From: Lutjanus erythropterus
Taxonomy: Eukaryota > Chordata > Actinopteri > Lutjaniformes > Lutjanidae
Length of the DNA stretch: 64,000 nt
NCBI GenBank assembly: GCA_020091685.1
Contig: CM034606.1
Span: forward strand, 11,021,695-11,085,694
Direction of reading: 5' to 3'
Shown one piece after another: positions 29,924 to 43,000 of the stretch. The stretch's first letter is position 1, and every line of letters begins with the position of its first letter. The position numbers were made by a program, and so were the translations under genes. The notes under the pieces were generated by a model. The model was not told where the DNA came from, did no database searches, and saw only the letters and a program-made list of their open reading frames with translations.

Positions 29924-32900
29924 CTGAACGCACAAAAACACACACCGGGAAATAAGTGGATAAAAAAAGAAGGTTGATAAAAGCCCTGCTATTACAAGAA
30001 CATCCGTCTTTCGTCAGCGCCGTGTAAATGGGAGGCATTAACATGGCAAAGCAGCCTTTTCTCTGTTCTGATAAAAGTGCATTTCCTCTCTCCATTTAAA
30101 GCACATTAGTGGACGTGGGGAAACGTTGGGCAGGGAAACAATAAGGAAAGGAAGCAGGATATTGAATTAAGTGGACGAGTTGGTATTACACGGACCTCAG
30201 GGCACCCATTACTCAATGTCTATTCTCCTGAGCTGAGTGACACAGACTTGCACTGTTTGCCGACATGAAAAAGTTAATCAGAAAGGTGACAAAAACATAA
30301 TTCAGAATTTTCTTTTTATACATGTGAGCTTACCTTTCTGAGGTCATGCTGCAGCTGCCTGAGGATCACCTCCAACTGGTTGACTTTGCCTGTTAGGGTT
30401 GAGGGGGAGCTGCTGTTGGGAGACACAAAATATGACGTTGTTAAAACTCAAGAAAAAGTCATTTATCACGAAAGTGAAGCACAATCTCTGCTTCTACCAT
30501 CACACAGAGGGTGATAATGGAACCAAGTCCAGGTTTTATCAGCTTTAGCTAGCTAGTGTAAGCTAATGCTAACACTAATATATGTCAGTTAGTTGAAATC
30601 TCTGTTGTTGCTGATTTTTTGGGGACTGTCCATTGTTCTGATGTCACATTATTCTGAAACCCCAATTGCTCTGAAGGCCAACCAGAGAAGATGATTCGAG
30701 GATCAGAAGAAGCGATGAGCACTAACGCAGGGTTGGGTAAACTTTTCCAAGCCACACGACGAGGACAGAGCTGCAAATATCACTCTAAACTGATATATTC
30801 TAAACACAGTCCTGCACAGGTATGTTAATAACCTTACCTGTAACCCCACATAGTAAGTTTGCTCTTTGTCATTAGAGCTGTGAATTATTCTCTTGCTACA
30901 GGAGTGTTGGTGGTTGCGTGTTTGTGTTTTGTCGGTAATGCCTACTCTGCTTCCAGCGCTGCTCCCTCCGCCTCCACCACTCGTCTGGTCAGCTCTCTGG
31001 AGATCTGCAGAGCCTCTGCCCGCTGCATGTCTGTCATGGTGCAGAAAGATGCCACGCGCTGGTCTGGAGACAGAACAGGTGACGTAACAGGTCAAAATCT
31101 GCCCTTAACAACGAAAACAGGAAATGTGTTTGGCAAGGCATTTCATGCAACTAAAATAGAGCAGAACGACACACTCGCATGCACACATTCCTGACAGAAT
31201 GGGGCGATTCATTCATGCTTTGTATGAATCAGCAGTTCTGGTTTAAGAGGTCCTCCCATACTGAGAAATATATAAGCAGACAATAAGGAACAAGGTGGTA
31301 AACAGAGCATTTCTAGACTGTCACAGATAAAGTCTGTCCCCTGGGTGTTGCTCCGGTGCCCTCGCCCCTCTGTGCTTCCTCTGACAGCTGTTTGGCTCAT
31401 AATGGGCTGGATCCCACAGAGCTGTAAGGCACCAGTCATGCTTGTTTTACCATATCAGGCCCTTAAGCTTGCGCAAAGCCCCATGGAAAACCCAAACTTG
31501 GCATGTTACACTTGGGGACTGCTCAGTTTTGAGGCGTAATGCTCTTTTTCTTTAGAAACCACTCTCTCTCTCAAGCCCTTGGTCTGAGACTAAAGATAGG
31601 GGGATCTGCATATTCATAGAAAAGATTAAGGAAACCCTTCCATTAATTTAGCCCCCAAATGAAAGCTAATCCACTCCAAGACAAAAGCTGATGGAGCCTG
31701 AAGTTGGTTGTTCAGACGAGGCAGGACAGGGAGACCAAGCTTTAATTTACATATGAATGAACATTTTCCTCATATTCCGTGGCTGCATCAGAAAGATTAA
31801 AGACTTCTAGGAAAGCAGTGACGGGCACAGAAAAGCAGCTTGTCATATTTTTTTCGTGACCCAGTGTCCAGATTTACTGGACAAATAGCTGAAAATCAAG
31901 TGAAAACAGATTACACCGAAGAGAAAACACGACTATCCGTGTGAGTGAACATACAGAGCCGTATTTATTTGTGATGGAATATTAAAAACAACCAGCAGTT
32001 GACAGGAGTGTTTTCAGTGATTTCACCAAAATCCTTCTTTTCATTTTGAAATTTACCAATTCCATCTGCTTCTATTTTAAAAAGGCAGGAGGCCGCAGCG
32101 TGTATGTGGATGCTGCAAGCCAATCCAAACTGTCTTTTTGCCTCATGAATATGAGCGGTCTCTCAGGATTTAAACGACCGAGGTTATGAATACTATAAAC
32201 ACTTTACATCTCTGGGAAACTCCTCCTCCGCTGGCTCTAACCAGAACCGGTTAAACATACATGGCACAAAGGCAGCCTGGAGCCACTTTCTGCTCGGCAA
32301 CAAGACTCCAGTTTACACAGTTTGCTTTTCTGGGCCAGCCAGGCTGCCGTGACAACTGCCTACTTGCTGCCAGTCAGACTCTGCATCATCTCCAGTGATT
32401 CCACTCTGGTTAAATGATATGCTGCGGGCTATGCAGCGGGAAATGTATCAAAGAGGGAACTCTGCAGAAGATACATTAATTATGACAAATGAATGGTCAC
32501 ATGCTACGTTGCCTGCTCACTGGTCTTAGGGTCAGACGGAGTTCAAGTGGAAAAAAAAAGCTCATGGCATGTTAGCGTTTCCGTGACAAATGAGAAATAC
32601 AGCGGTATGAGAGCGATCGAGAAAGTACTTAAGCTGGAGCAAAAAAAAAAAAAAGAACAAAAATGATGACGCTGATCATGAAGTGGCTGAGACGTGTTGA
32701 TCGTGAGTGAAAAGACAGATTTCAGTTTTGACGGGAACATATCGCCCACGCTATCTGGTCCTCATGAATTTACGCGAGCACTCCAGTAAACCAGTAGTAC
32801 GAGAAATGTCCCATTGCTCCGAAAATGCACAATCTCCCTTCGGTTGGGTTAGGTTAGAGTTAACCCTCACAACTCTCGTGATCTTATTCTGACATTGGAA

Positions 32901-34015
32901 ATTTGTCTGCAACAGTTGAAGTGTTTGAAATGTTGTTTGGTGTAAAGCCAGAATGATAGACTGTTAAGGCCAACCCCCCTACTGTTTCAGCACCATGGAC
33001 AGGGTCAGCAGTCGGGCATTTGTTTTTGAGATAACGGGCTGCAGGCTGCCTTTGTATAACCTGATTCTTAAATCACTTGTTCTGGACTGAGGTGCCACTG
33101 AAGACCTGTAGCTAATTGATCTGATTAGTTTTAGCAACCTAGCATGAGCTAATGCTAATGCTATGTCAGTTAGTTGAAATGTCTGTTGCAGACTGTTTGG
33201 GGTTGCCGCCCATTTTTCTAACATTTTTCAAAAAACGTCCCATTGCCCCGAAAAAGCACATTCTCCCTTTAGTTGGGTTAGAGTTAACTCTAATAACTTG
33301 GAACTGAGTTAATACTTTTTTGTTTTATTCAGAAATTGGAAATTTGGCCAATTTAACACCATGGACAGAATCAACACTCACTGAACTAACAGCTGCAGGG
33401 AGAGTGTGTATTTTTTGAACACTGGGCGTTGTTTTCGGGATAACAGGCTGCACGCTGCCGTTATAATAGTAGATTCCTAAATCACTTGTTCCAGAGTGTG
33501 GTGCCACCAAAAACCACAACGACTCTAAAGCGTCCATTAAGACAGTTTCTAATTAACAACAGTACACCTTAAAAATGACTATTTCAGTTTCTAAAGAGAG
33601 ATTCTGCCACTTTGGGCCAGATGAGGTGACTGTGAAGAAAAAAAATCCAACATCTCCCACTGAAGCAAATTCAGACTTAATGGACAAAAGGCTAAAAGAG
33701 GAGCTGAAATTACCCCAAACCATCAGCCCAAGAGCTTAATAGTAAAAGGCATTGCTGTAAGAACTCTCCCTGAATGACGACCTGCTGGCTTTATGGTTTA
33801 AAAATTGGCTCCGTGTCTGTACTGAGAAATGATGGCTCATTTTTCCAAGGTACAGTGCTTGATGGGAATCTCAAAGGGGCTCAGAGCAGAGGTGCAAAAA
33901 GCAAAAGGATTCCCACAAGTCACCTCCTACAGCACTTAGGGGACACTAGAAGAAACACAAAGCACACACTAACCTGCACATGCAAGCGAGCTAGCACTTG
34001 CAGATTATGGACACA

Positions 34016-34053
<38 letters not shown>

Positions 34054-37000
34054 AAGCAGCCAGGAAGAGGGAGGGGGGAGGTCACACGAGGTGCCAGCAG
34101 CTTCAGCCAGGCTGGTTACCTTCAAAGGCTCGTGCTGCATCAACCAGGTGAGACCAGTCCAGGCCCGAGGCAGTGTCTGGGAGGGGCATGAGGCCCGGGT
34201 CGCTGAACTTGGACCTGTCCGCCAAGGAGCCGTCAGAGAACCAAAACTCATCTGCAGAGACAGGCAGGCACTCTGATCAGCGTCTAGGCCTGGCCTCAGT
34301 TTAGGGCTAATCTCTGAGTCGCCCTTCAGTTTGCATCAGAGCAGACAAGAGGGGTTGGGAAGGGAATGGAGGGGCATAGAGGGGGGAAGGCAGGGGGTTT
34401 TATTCGAACTAGTCATTGCTGCCTAAAAGGGATGATATAACTCCAGACCTGCATGTCAAAACACCTAGCTCGAGTCTATTAAACCTTTTCATACACATGT
34501 ACTGGCCTAGTTTGACTTGGTTTGACTTGGCACGTCAGCCAAGCATGGCAGTGATTTGCATTTCCATTAGCACAAGGCTACCCGCTTGAAGGTGTGTCTT
34601 TTGACGAAAGACAAGAGGCAAAACGGCGAACAAGCACTTAATTTGACTGCGGTCTGTCGCTTTGGTGCTCACATACAGTGAGTGCTGCACAGATGGTCAT
34701 GCGTAGATTATAAGAAGGAACTAGATACAGTACACAAAGATGAGGTTCATTCAGTCCAATAGGAACTCCTCATCTGGCGCAACAGCCAAAAAACATTTCA
34801 GCTTCTTGACGACTCCTATTCAACTGAAAGTGAACACGAAACAGTAAAGTAAAGCAGATACCCAAACATAAAAACAGCAACACATGAGTGAAACTAAACT
34901 TCAGACCACAGAGATTCAGTTGGAAGCTACAAAAGTCCTGAGAGCTGAACACACAGAGACTTTCAAAAACCTCTTTCTCTCTTCTGCGGTCCTCCTACAT
35001 GAGTTGAGTCTTGCAACACACATGGTTGTTTGAGGGGGGTCGTCATGGGTTGGCCGTGGTCAACGAATTGTCACAACAGCCCAGAAGGCTGGACAGGCGT
35101 GTTTTGGCTGTTCTCCGGACATGTTCCCTCTCGGGTGTGACTCGGCTCAGCTTGTCATGATAAAAGTGGTAATGGAAATGCAAATCAGCGTGGCACGGTT
35201 TGAATCGACTAAAAGGGACAATGGAAAAGCCCTGTATGTAAAGTAAAGTTGGTCCCTTCCAATCATACCTTCATCCGAGTCCAATTCTAATCTGGACGCA
35301 CTGAAATAACAAAACCTCTTTAGGTCGCACACAATTTAAATTTGAAAAGAAAAGTTTTGTATATTTGTGACAGCAAACCACCATCTCTGCATAGCACTCG
35401 CAAGGCGCTGTCTGAGGGGCGATAAATGACTTGTCTAAGTGAATGTCTTCATGTTTCAATCAATATCTGCTTTCCCTCCCCTCTGTCTCTCCCTCCCTCC
35501 CTCCCTGTCAGCCCTGAAAGACGGGGAATGCAATAAACAAGCTCCCATTCTGCAGAGAGGCATTTAGAAAAGCATGAGTGGAGGAGTAGAGAAGAGACAG
35601 AGAGAGCTTGAGGTGATGCTGACACTCTCCTTTCAATTTACCCAGCGTCTCGGAGCTCGAGTGATTCACTGTTTACCAAATTGGACTGTTTCAGTAAGGG
35701 AAAGAGAAAGAAGCCAGTGTTCTCAACTATCCTTCAAAACAATCAGGAATCCATCAGGTTGACAGGCAGAAGAGGCTAAGAGAGAAACATCTTTCCAAAA
35801 GCCATTTTCTATCTAACGACGGCAGCCGGAGACGGATGAGGAACGGGATGGAAATGAGACAGGAGGGACAGAGAGGGAAGGCAGGCAGGGACTCATGAGT
35901 GAATGAAACATAATGTATGACAGACATTGTGACACTCCTGATGGAAAAATAGGCATGTTCATGTCAAGGATCTTAAGAACCTGCAGCAGCGCAGGCAGGA
36001 CACATCACACCTCTCCACACTAATACATATTCAGTGGATGCTGAGCGAACAGTAGAGAGGGGAACACTAGCCAGCAGTGACAGGTGTCTGCTTAATGCAG
36101 ACAGAGCGGCAGGCCCCTTGCAAGTTGCATGCCACCTCACCCAGTTCCAATTAGTTGTCTATATTGAGGAGTGTTGCTGGAGTGTGTACCCGTTGTGCAA
36201 ATGATATCGGTAGTACACAAGTGGCTCTTCAAACAAGTATCTATATCCTGGCTCTTATCTGGTGCCAGAGAAGAGGACTGATAATCCAAGAGCAACATGC
36301 AGAGAAAGTCTACATTAGCCTTCCTGTCTCTGAAGCTCAGTTGCACCAACAAGTATTAATTTTTAAACCTGATTAACGTTACATCATATTGCACCAAACT
36401 TTAATACTAGTTTAAAATTAAGAGGGATTAAATTTAAACCTCAGTTTAGTTTTTACTCTAAACTCTAAAATTGGTATGACCTTGTTTAGTTTTTAGCTAG
36501 CAAGCAAACAGTGTAATGTTTTGTTAACCTTTTGGCTGGCTGGTATAAAAAGTATAACATTTTGTTGTTTTTAGCTAGCTAGGTAACAATATCATACCAC
36601 CCGCCCCTTTTTTTTAGCTAACTGGCAACAATATAATGTTTATTTATTTATTTATTTTGTTTAGATATAGGTAGCAAACAATATACCATTCATATTAAGG
36701 AATATAGAGCAGTTGAAAATGAATTTTAAATTGAATTCTTTGCATTTTAAACCTAGTTTTGCTAAACTCTGATTAGAACTAATCTTAGATTACATTAATC
36801 TGTGTTGGTGCAATCCAGTCTAAGAGGTGTTTTAATGATACAGTGCAGAGTTCTGTTTGTTTCCTTTAAAGCAGCTTCTCTGCAGTGTTTTACACATTTT
36901 AAGGTATTTATTTTGCGCCAGTTAGCCAAGTGAGAGTTTCACTGTCTGTACTTACTCCTTAGGTTGGATGCCCCCTGGTTGTGGATCATGCGAGGAGGCA

Positions 37001-40000
37001 GTGTGCTGTGGTAAGGTGGGGTGGTGCTGAACAGGATGTCGTTAGGCATGGCTTGGTCCAGCATGGAGCTGTGTGAGCTGGCGTAGGACGAGCCTTTACG
37101 GTTGCTACACACACTCTCGTCTGATAGCGTCCTGTATAGGGAGCGTCTCGGTGACAAACTGCCAACTGCTGACACCTGCGGGAGGGAGGAGGAGAACAAT
37201 TTGTCAGGAGATAGTCGCAACAATGCAAATTACCGAGCTGAATGCCCTCCAAACCCCCAGCGACGGCCCCCTCTCCCCGTGCTTTGCCTTTCCTCGGCAC
37301 AGCAGGTTTACATGAGCGGGCAGCTGGGTGGGTATGAAGGGAACATCGGGGAGCAGTGTCAGGAATCAATTACAGTCTTTGCTCTCAGGAAAATGCAGAT
37401 GGATTGAGCACAGCTGGAGAGTGTCTGGCAAGTTGGAAAAACAGGGGACAGGGCTTGTGGAGGTGGTGACAGAGGTCACTGCGCCGAGGCAGCCCATAGT
37501 CACTGAGCTTAATGTGAGAAACTACAGAGAGCAGGGAAGACTCTATGGGTCAAGGCAGAAACCTTGGTGTTAAACTGAATTCAGACCTCAATTTAACAAA
37601 ACCTGTCTTCTACCACCTTAAAGATATTGCAAGGATCAGAGGCTTTTTGTCAAAAAAAGATCAAGAGCAACTTGTACAAAGAAAGCAGTCAGACAACTCC
37701 AGCTGATACAAAATGCTGCGACCAGATTCTTACACAACTGACATCAAAACTGTACTACTTGTCGGTGTACTGTAGGTCCAAGATGCTTATCAGATCTCCT
37801 GACCCAGTAAGAACCCTAAAGAACTCTCAGGTCGGCTGGTTCTGGATTACTGGCTGTTCCCAGAGTCAAAACTGGACACGGACATCAGTTTTATGCTGCT
37901 CACACGTGGAACAAACTGTCGGAAGAGCTAAGACCTGACTACTATCAAATCAGCTAAAGACCTACCTGTTTGCCAGAGTTTCTTTAAATCAAACTTATCT
38001 TAACTTTTTATTATTGCTTTTATCCTGTGTGTTTTGATTGTTAACTGTTTTGTTTCTTTATCATTTTTATTCTGTGTTCTTTGCCTCATTGCTTTTATTG
38101 TTTTTATTCTACGTGCTTCTTCTTAACCACCTAACCGCCCGACGGTGCTTAAAAAACATTTAAATCGAAAATCAAATTGAATTGTGGATTTGGAGAATTG
38201 TGACGCCTCTAGGTTGTACTCTCTTCAAAGAAAGTCCAAAAAGCTGAGGGCAGATTATCCTGTGGTCTCTTATGAGGACGATCTTGAGTCATTTTACTTT
38301 AATGGCTGACCAGAGAGCACAGTAGAACCAGAGAGACCAGGTAAAAAATAATCAAAATATAAAAGAATTATCAACACTATTCTATCAAAATGTGTCTACA
38401 GAGAAATAAGACTTTGTATTCCTTTTAATATTGCAATACCTAGCACAGTAGTGCAATTATTGTAGTTAGGTCAGCTGGCTAGTTGACCCAGATGTAGATC
38501 CCTAAGCAGCTACCCATAATGGCCATGTTCTGTACTCACTGTCGGTCTGACTCAGAAACAACCGCTGGAAATTAGTCATGTGAAGTTGGATAGCTGAAGG
38601 AGACTTGTTTTGGATGAGTCGTTTCCCTCAAAGCTCTAAAACGGAGGTGATGAGTGCAGTGTTAGCTCGACCGCTAAAGTCACAAAAGCCACATTAATCG
38701 GAAATAACCCAGGTTGAAAAACATCAGAATTTTCCTTTAATTAAACTCCAGCATGAGCTGTTATCCAGGGATTGTCAATACAGATGAATAGAGCATTGTG
38801 GAGCTCCTGTAGTCAATTTAATACAGGGCTCTGTTAAAAACTCATATTTAAAAGAATGTTTTCTTTTGTGTGCTTGTTTACAAACCAGACAAAGACCCGT
38901 TGAACACAGTGCAGTGAAGCGGTGGGTATAATGCACTGACATAAAGTATGTTTGCTGCTTTGTGTGCACTCTGTAGAATAGTGCGTATATTGCAAAGAAT
39001 CTAAAGACTTAAAGGGGCCAGTGTAAGGCAATGCACAGGTCAGAGGGCAACACGAGGTCAGGATTAACAGTAAGCTGTGAGGGTCTGAAAGGCAGCATCA
39101 TCCTGAGGGGATGTCCTCTGTGCACAGAGAAGAATCAGACAGAAACCACTGCAGGGATACTCGAGTTTCGCGAGCGTGGCCAGAATTTTGACAGAGGATC
39201 TCCTGTTTAAACACACAAAACCACAAAGGCCAATCCAATCCATCATTGTCCCTTTTAGCTTACATAAATATTGCAGGAGTGACATCAAAAGTAGCCACAA
39301 ATGATATGCGGGGCAGTTGGCCAGATGGGTAAATGTCTGCCTTTGGCTTCCCAGCTGTAACCAACACTAGACTGATATCCCCACAAGCCAACACCCAGCC
39401 ATCTCAATTTCAAAGACGTTTTCTCCACAAATCCCAGCGTGAGAATTTAACAAACATCTAGTTTGTCTTTAAATACGAGATATATACCGAAACTCAAAGG
39501 AGCACATGTGCATACGGCCTCTAAAGAACATCTCAGAGGCTTCTGCTTAACAAGGTTGTCTCTTATTGCATGTTCTCCCACCCAACTTTACAAGATTAGA
39601 CCCCATAAGGTTCTCGCTCATCAAAACAACTTTAAACAGGATTTGCTGCTCTCTCATATAAAGCAAAAATAGCACAGATTTAGAGCTCCAATAAATGGAG
39701 TCACGGCAAATGAAACCATTTGCAATAGGGCTTAATGTTTTTTCAGAAGCCATCTATTTATTTCATCTCCAGCGTCAAACCAGAACACATCTTGGCACTG
39801 GTTAACTGAACCTGCTGTGCACATTATGCAGAAAATATTACATTAATCAAACCTGTGAGATTAAGGACTATTTCAGCATCTAAATCCACCTCAGCTGGCA
39901 GCAGTCCTCAGCCTGATTTGGGCTGTTTGAATTCTTCGGTGCAGCAGCAATGTTCTTATCAGTCGAGGCAGCACTGACACATCCACCTAGATTTTTTTTC

Positions 40001-43000
40001 TGATTTCCCTGACTTTCTTCCGTGCTGCCCACACTGAACAAAGACAACAACCAGAGTTGCAACCCTTTGACGTGCCACTTGGGAGGATGTGTTGGACAAC
40101 CACCTATTCAGATGCCTTTTTCTTTCCCACAGGAGGTTCAAAAGAGGAACGTTGTGGGAGAATAAGCTGTGAACGGCCTTTCCTTTACGTCAGCCACACA
40201 ATAGTGTGCCTGTCTGTAGAAGGCGGTCCCAGCGGACACGACGGCTGGCAAGAAAAATCTCTCTGCACCTGCTCACCCACACAATGGCATCGGGTGACTA
40301 CCGGAAGTGACACACGAATTAACCTTTACCGTACTCTGTTTAATTACTTAGGAGATTAAACAAGTCAGACTGTATTAAATTAGAGACACATCAATGATGT
40401 TTCAAACATTATCATTACTGTAATATGATTCCTTTCCCTGCCAGCTAATGATTGAAAACATGCAGTCCCAGTGAAGAGCAGTATGTGTTCATTGGGATCA
40501 GATGTGTACAGTATGTGGTTGGATGTCTGGCTCTGTGCCTTCCCTCATGCATCTCTCTCCCAGATTGCTTTTCCACACACTGTATTATCACACTGAATCA
40601 GACTGGAGAGCGAGATTGCAACAAAGACCACGCTTCTCTTTGAATCCAACAAGCAGCACTGTGCACCTCTGTGCTGGTTACTGTGCTTTCCTTCTCTGTG
40701 GGAAACAAAACAGCATCAAATGAAGGGAAATCACAGCACAGGCCTGATACACCTGCTTTCATTTTAGACAGGAGCTGCCACTTCCTGGTTCCCTTGAAAG
40801 CACCACATTTTACACACTGTGCAACAACAAGGCAGACCGATCAGTGCTGGAGATGAGAAGTAACGGAGTACAAATACTTAGTTGCTGTACTTTAGTAGTG
40901 TTTTAAGGTATCTGTAACTTCACTTGAGTATTTATTTTTCTGATATTTTTTTACTTTTACTCCCTGAACACAAATATCTGTACTTTCTACACCTTACATT
41001 TCCAAAACAGGCTTGTTACTTTAGTTTTCTCATCACTACAGAGTCCGCCACGACTGTTCTCTACCATCTCTACCTCGTTCTCCTTCTGTGTTGTCAGCCT
41101 GTTCTTCTGTTGCCTGTTGTTGTGAAGTTTCAGAGCAAGAGAGACACAGAACATCTGCATAACCATAAAAAGTAAAAACTGTCAGTCTCCTGCCTGAGAG
41201 ACAGAGACACTGTGTTGCTGCCAGAGGACTGCTGACTAAGATTAAAGCATTCATGGGATAATAAATGACAAAGTAATAGATTTGTGTATATTTCGCACTT
41301 TCCCCACAACGGTTTGAATAACTCCCTTGGAATTTTCATAATTTGTTGATTTTGGAGGCCCCTGTAGAAAAGGGGTAGTGTTTCCATTGTAACCACCACT
41401 AAATAGAAACAAACAACAACACAATGTTGCATACCTTAAAAACACATTTTTTGCTTTGTCACAACACTGAGTCTCACTAACTAACATTGACTAGACACTG
41501 GCATACAATGGTGCTCATATTTTAATTCTTTGATCAAAATTATTGCTAGGGACCATTCAGTAGTCCCTGGATAGGGATGGGTCCTTGACGTCCCTACACA
41601 ATTCTATGCCCTTGACGCCGCCTTACCAACATCAAGACTGATTTCAACCTAAATGGATGAAACAATACACAGATTCTTTGGAGTATCCATCAGTGCATAA
41701 CAAGCACGAGAGACGAAACATGACAAAACAGAGACAAGACAAAAGAGGGGGACTCAACCGCAGAGAAAGGGGAGGTACAGTAAATTTTGCACAGAAACAG
41801 CTGGTAGAAATGTCCTTCAGAAGGCTAGTTTTCACTTTCATACTTTACATTTCAGTCTGTACTTTTTCACTTTCACTTGAGCAAAAAAGATGAGTCAGTA
41901 CTTCTACTTTTACCGGAGTCTGTGTGTGTGTACTTCTACTTGAGTAAAGACTGTGTGCACTTTTGACAACTGTGATCAGTGCACTGAGTTGCTTCACGAG
42001 AGGGACAAGGCCTGCCTGTGCCAGAGGACGTCCCTGATATCTCTAGGGATGAAGTGCATTTATATTAGAATTGAGCAGCATCCAAAAATAACCGATATGT
42101 ATGTCTCCAGGGTCTCTTCCTGGTAGATAATGGATGGGGGATGGGGGATGGGGGATGGCGCAGGGGGGGAGCTGAAGATGCAATTAATAGAGTCTGCAGG
42201 ACCGAGGAACATCAAACATCGATGCACTCTCTGCAAGTCCCTGACTTTAATCCATGACATCCCGGCTGAGCAAACCCAGGCCACCGTTATAAATTAAATT
42301 AACCAAACACTCTGTGCCAGTCGACGGGGACTGAAAGGGTCTTGTGTCGGGAAAGACAAGCCCTATCAGCTGTGGTGCTCAGCAGCAGGGCCAGCTGATA
42401 GGCAGCAGATGTTTGTCCCGCTTTTACTTGCTTCCCAGCAAGAGGTTATCTGCTCTGATTCTGGCCTTGTATGGACTACGCCTGTTAGTCAGCATGAGAA
42501 AATAGCCTCAGGGTTTGCAGTAGATCAGTGGAATGTCATGTAATCATGCAATCAGTCACTGTTTCACAATTTCAGCTGTTCGATTATCATGTACAAACCC
42601 CAATTCCAGTAAGCCTGGATACTGTGTAAGACATAAATAAAAAACAGGATGCAATGATGTACAAATCCTTTTCAACCTTTATTCAATTCAACAAGATATT
42701 AAATGTTCTAACAGATAAACCTTTTGGAATTTGGGGTTTGTAATATGGAGGCTACTTGGTCACTCAGCCACAATGATCTCACCTTACGAGTCCTGTCTTC
42801 TCCTGGAGGGCTGTCGGGCAGCATCATTTTAAGGTATTCTTCTTTCGAAAGTCTCTGCAGTGATTTCCCGTCCCGCTCAGCAGCCTGGAGCCGGCAGGCG
42901 GCCTCCTGTGCGTACAGCTGCCTGTAGACGATACAGAGGGCACAGAAGAGCAGAGCTCATCAGAAGGGGCACGGAAGACACAACCTGCAGGGGAGGCCTT

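Larger units (their letters stand above)
31064..34119 (-). other. sipa1l2 intron 9 of window
   Basis: About 3.1 kb. It carries two diverged copies of one repeat sharing GATAACGGGCTGCA...AAATCACTTGTTC (32976-33225 and 33340-33540), and a (CA)n tract at 34016-34051. No exon for the mammalian GLDSDEELG block could be found. Confidence 0.6.
37176..42782 (-). other. sipa1l2 intron 7 of window
   Basis: About 5.6 kb, with a LINE 3' fragment (37561-38184), a TACTT-rich hAT-like element (40848-41973) and a small TIR MITE (42592-42742). A short minisatellite GGGGGAT x3 lies at 42130-42155. I see nothing I can name between 38200 and 40800. Confidence 0.65.

Noticed and set aside
35270-35301. A 32-nt stretch in intron 8 on the minus strand with acceptor TTTTGTTATTTCAG, donor GAAG|GTATGA, and coding LELDSDEG, similar to the mammalian GLDSDEELG block.
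   Set aside because: It lies between exons 8 and 9, whereas the mammalian block lies between exons 9 and 10. Its length is not a multiple of three, so inclusion would break the frame. The likeness is probably chance.
36986-37369. 127-codon minus-strand frame starting [12 protein letters not shown] and overlapping exon 8.
   Set aside because: It is an alternative-frame shadow of exon 8, which matches SIPA1L2 in the other frame.
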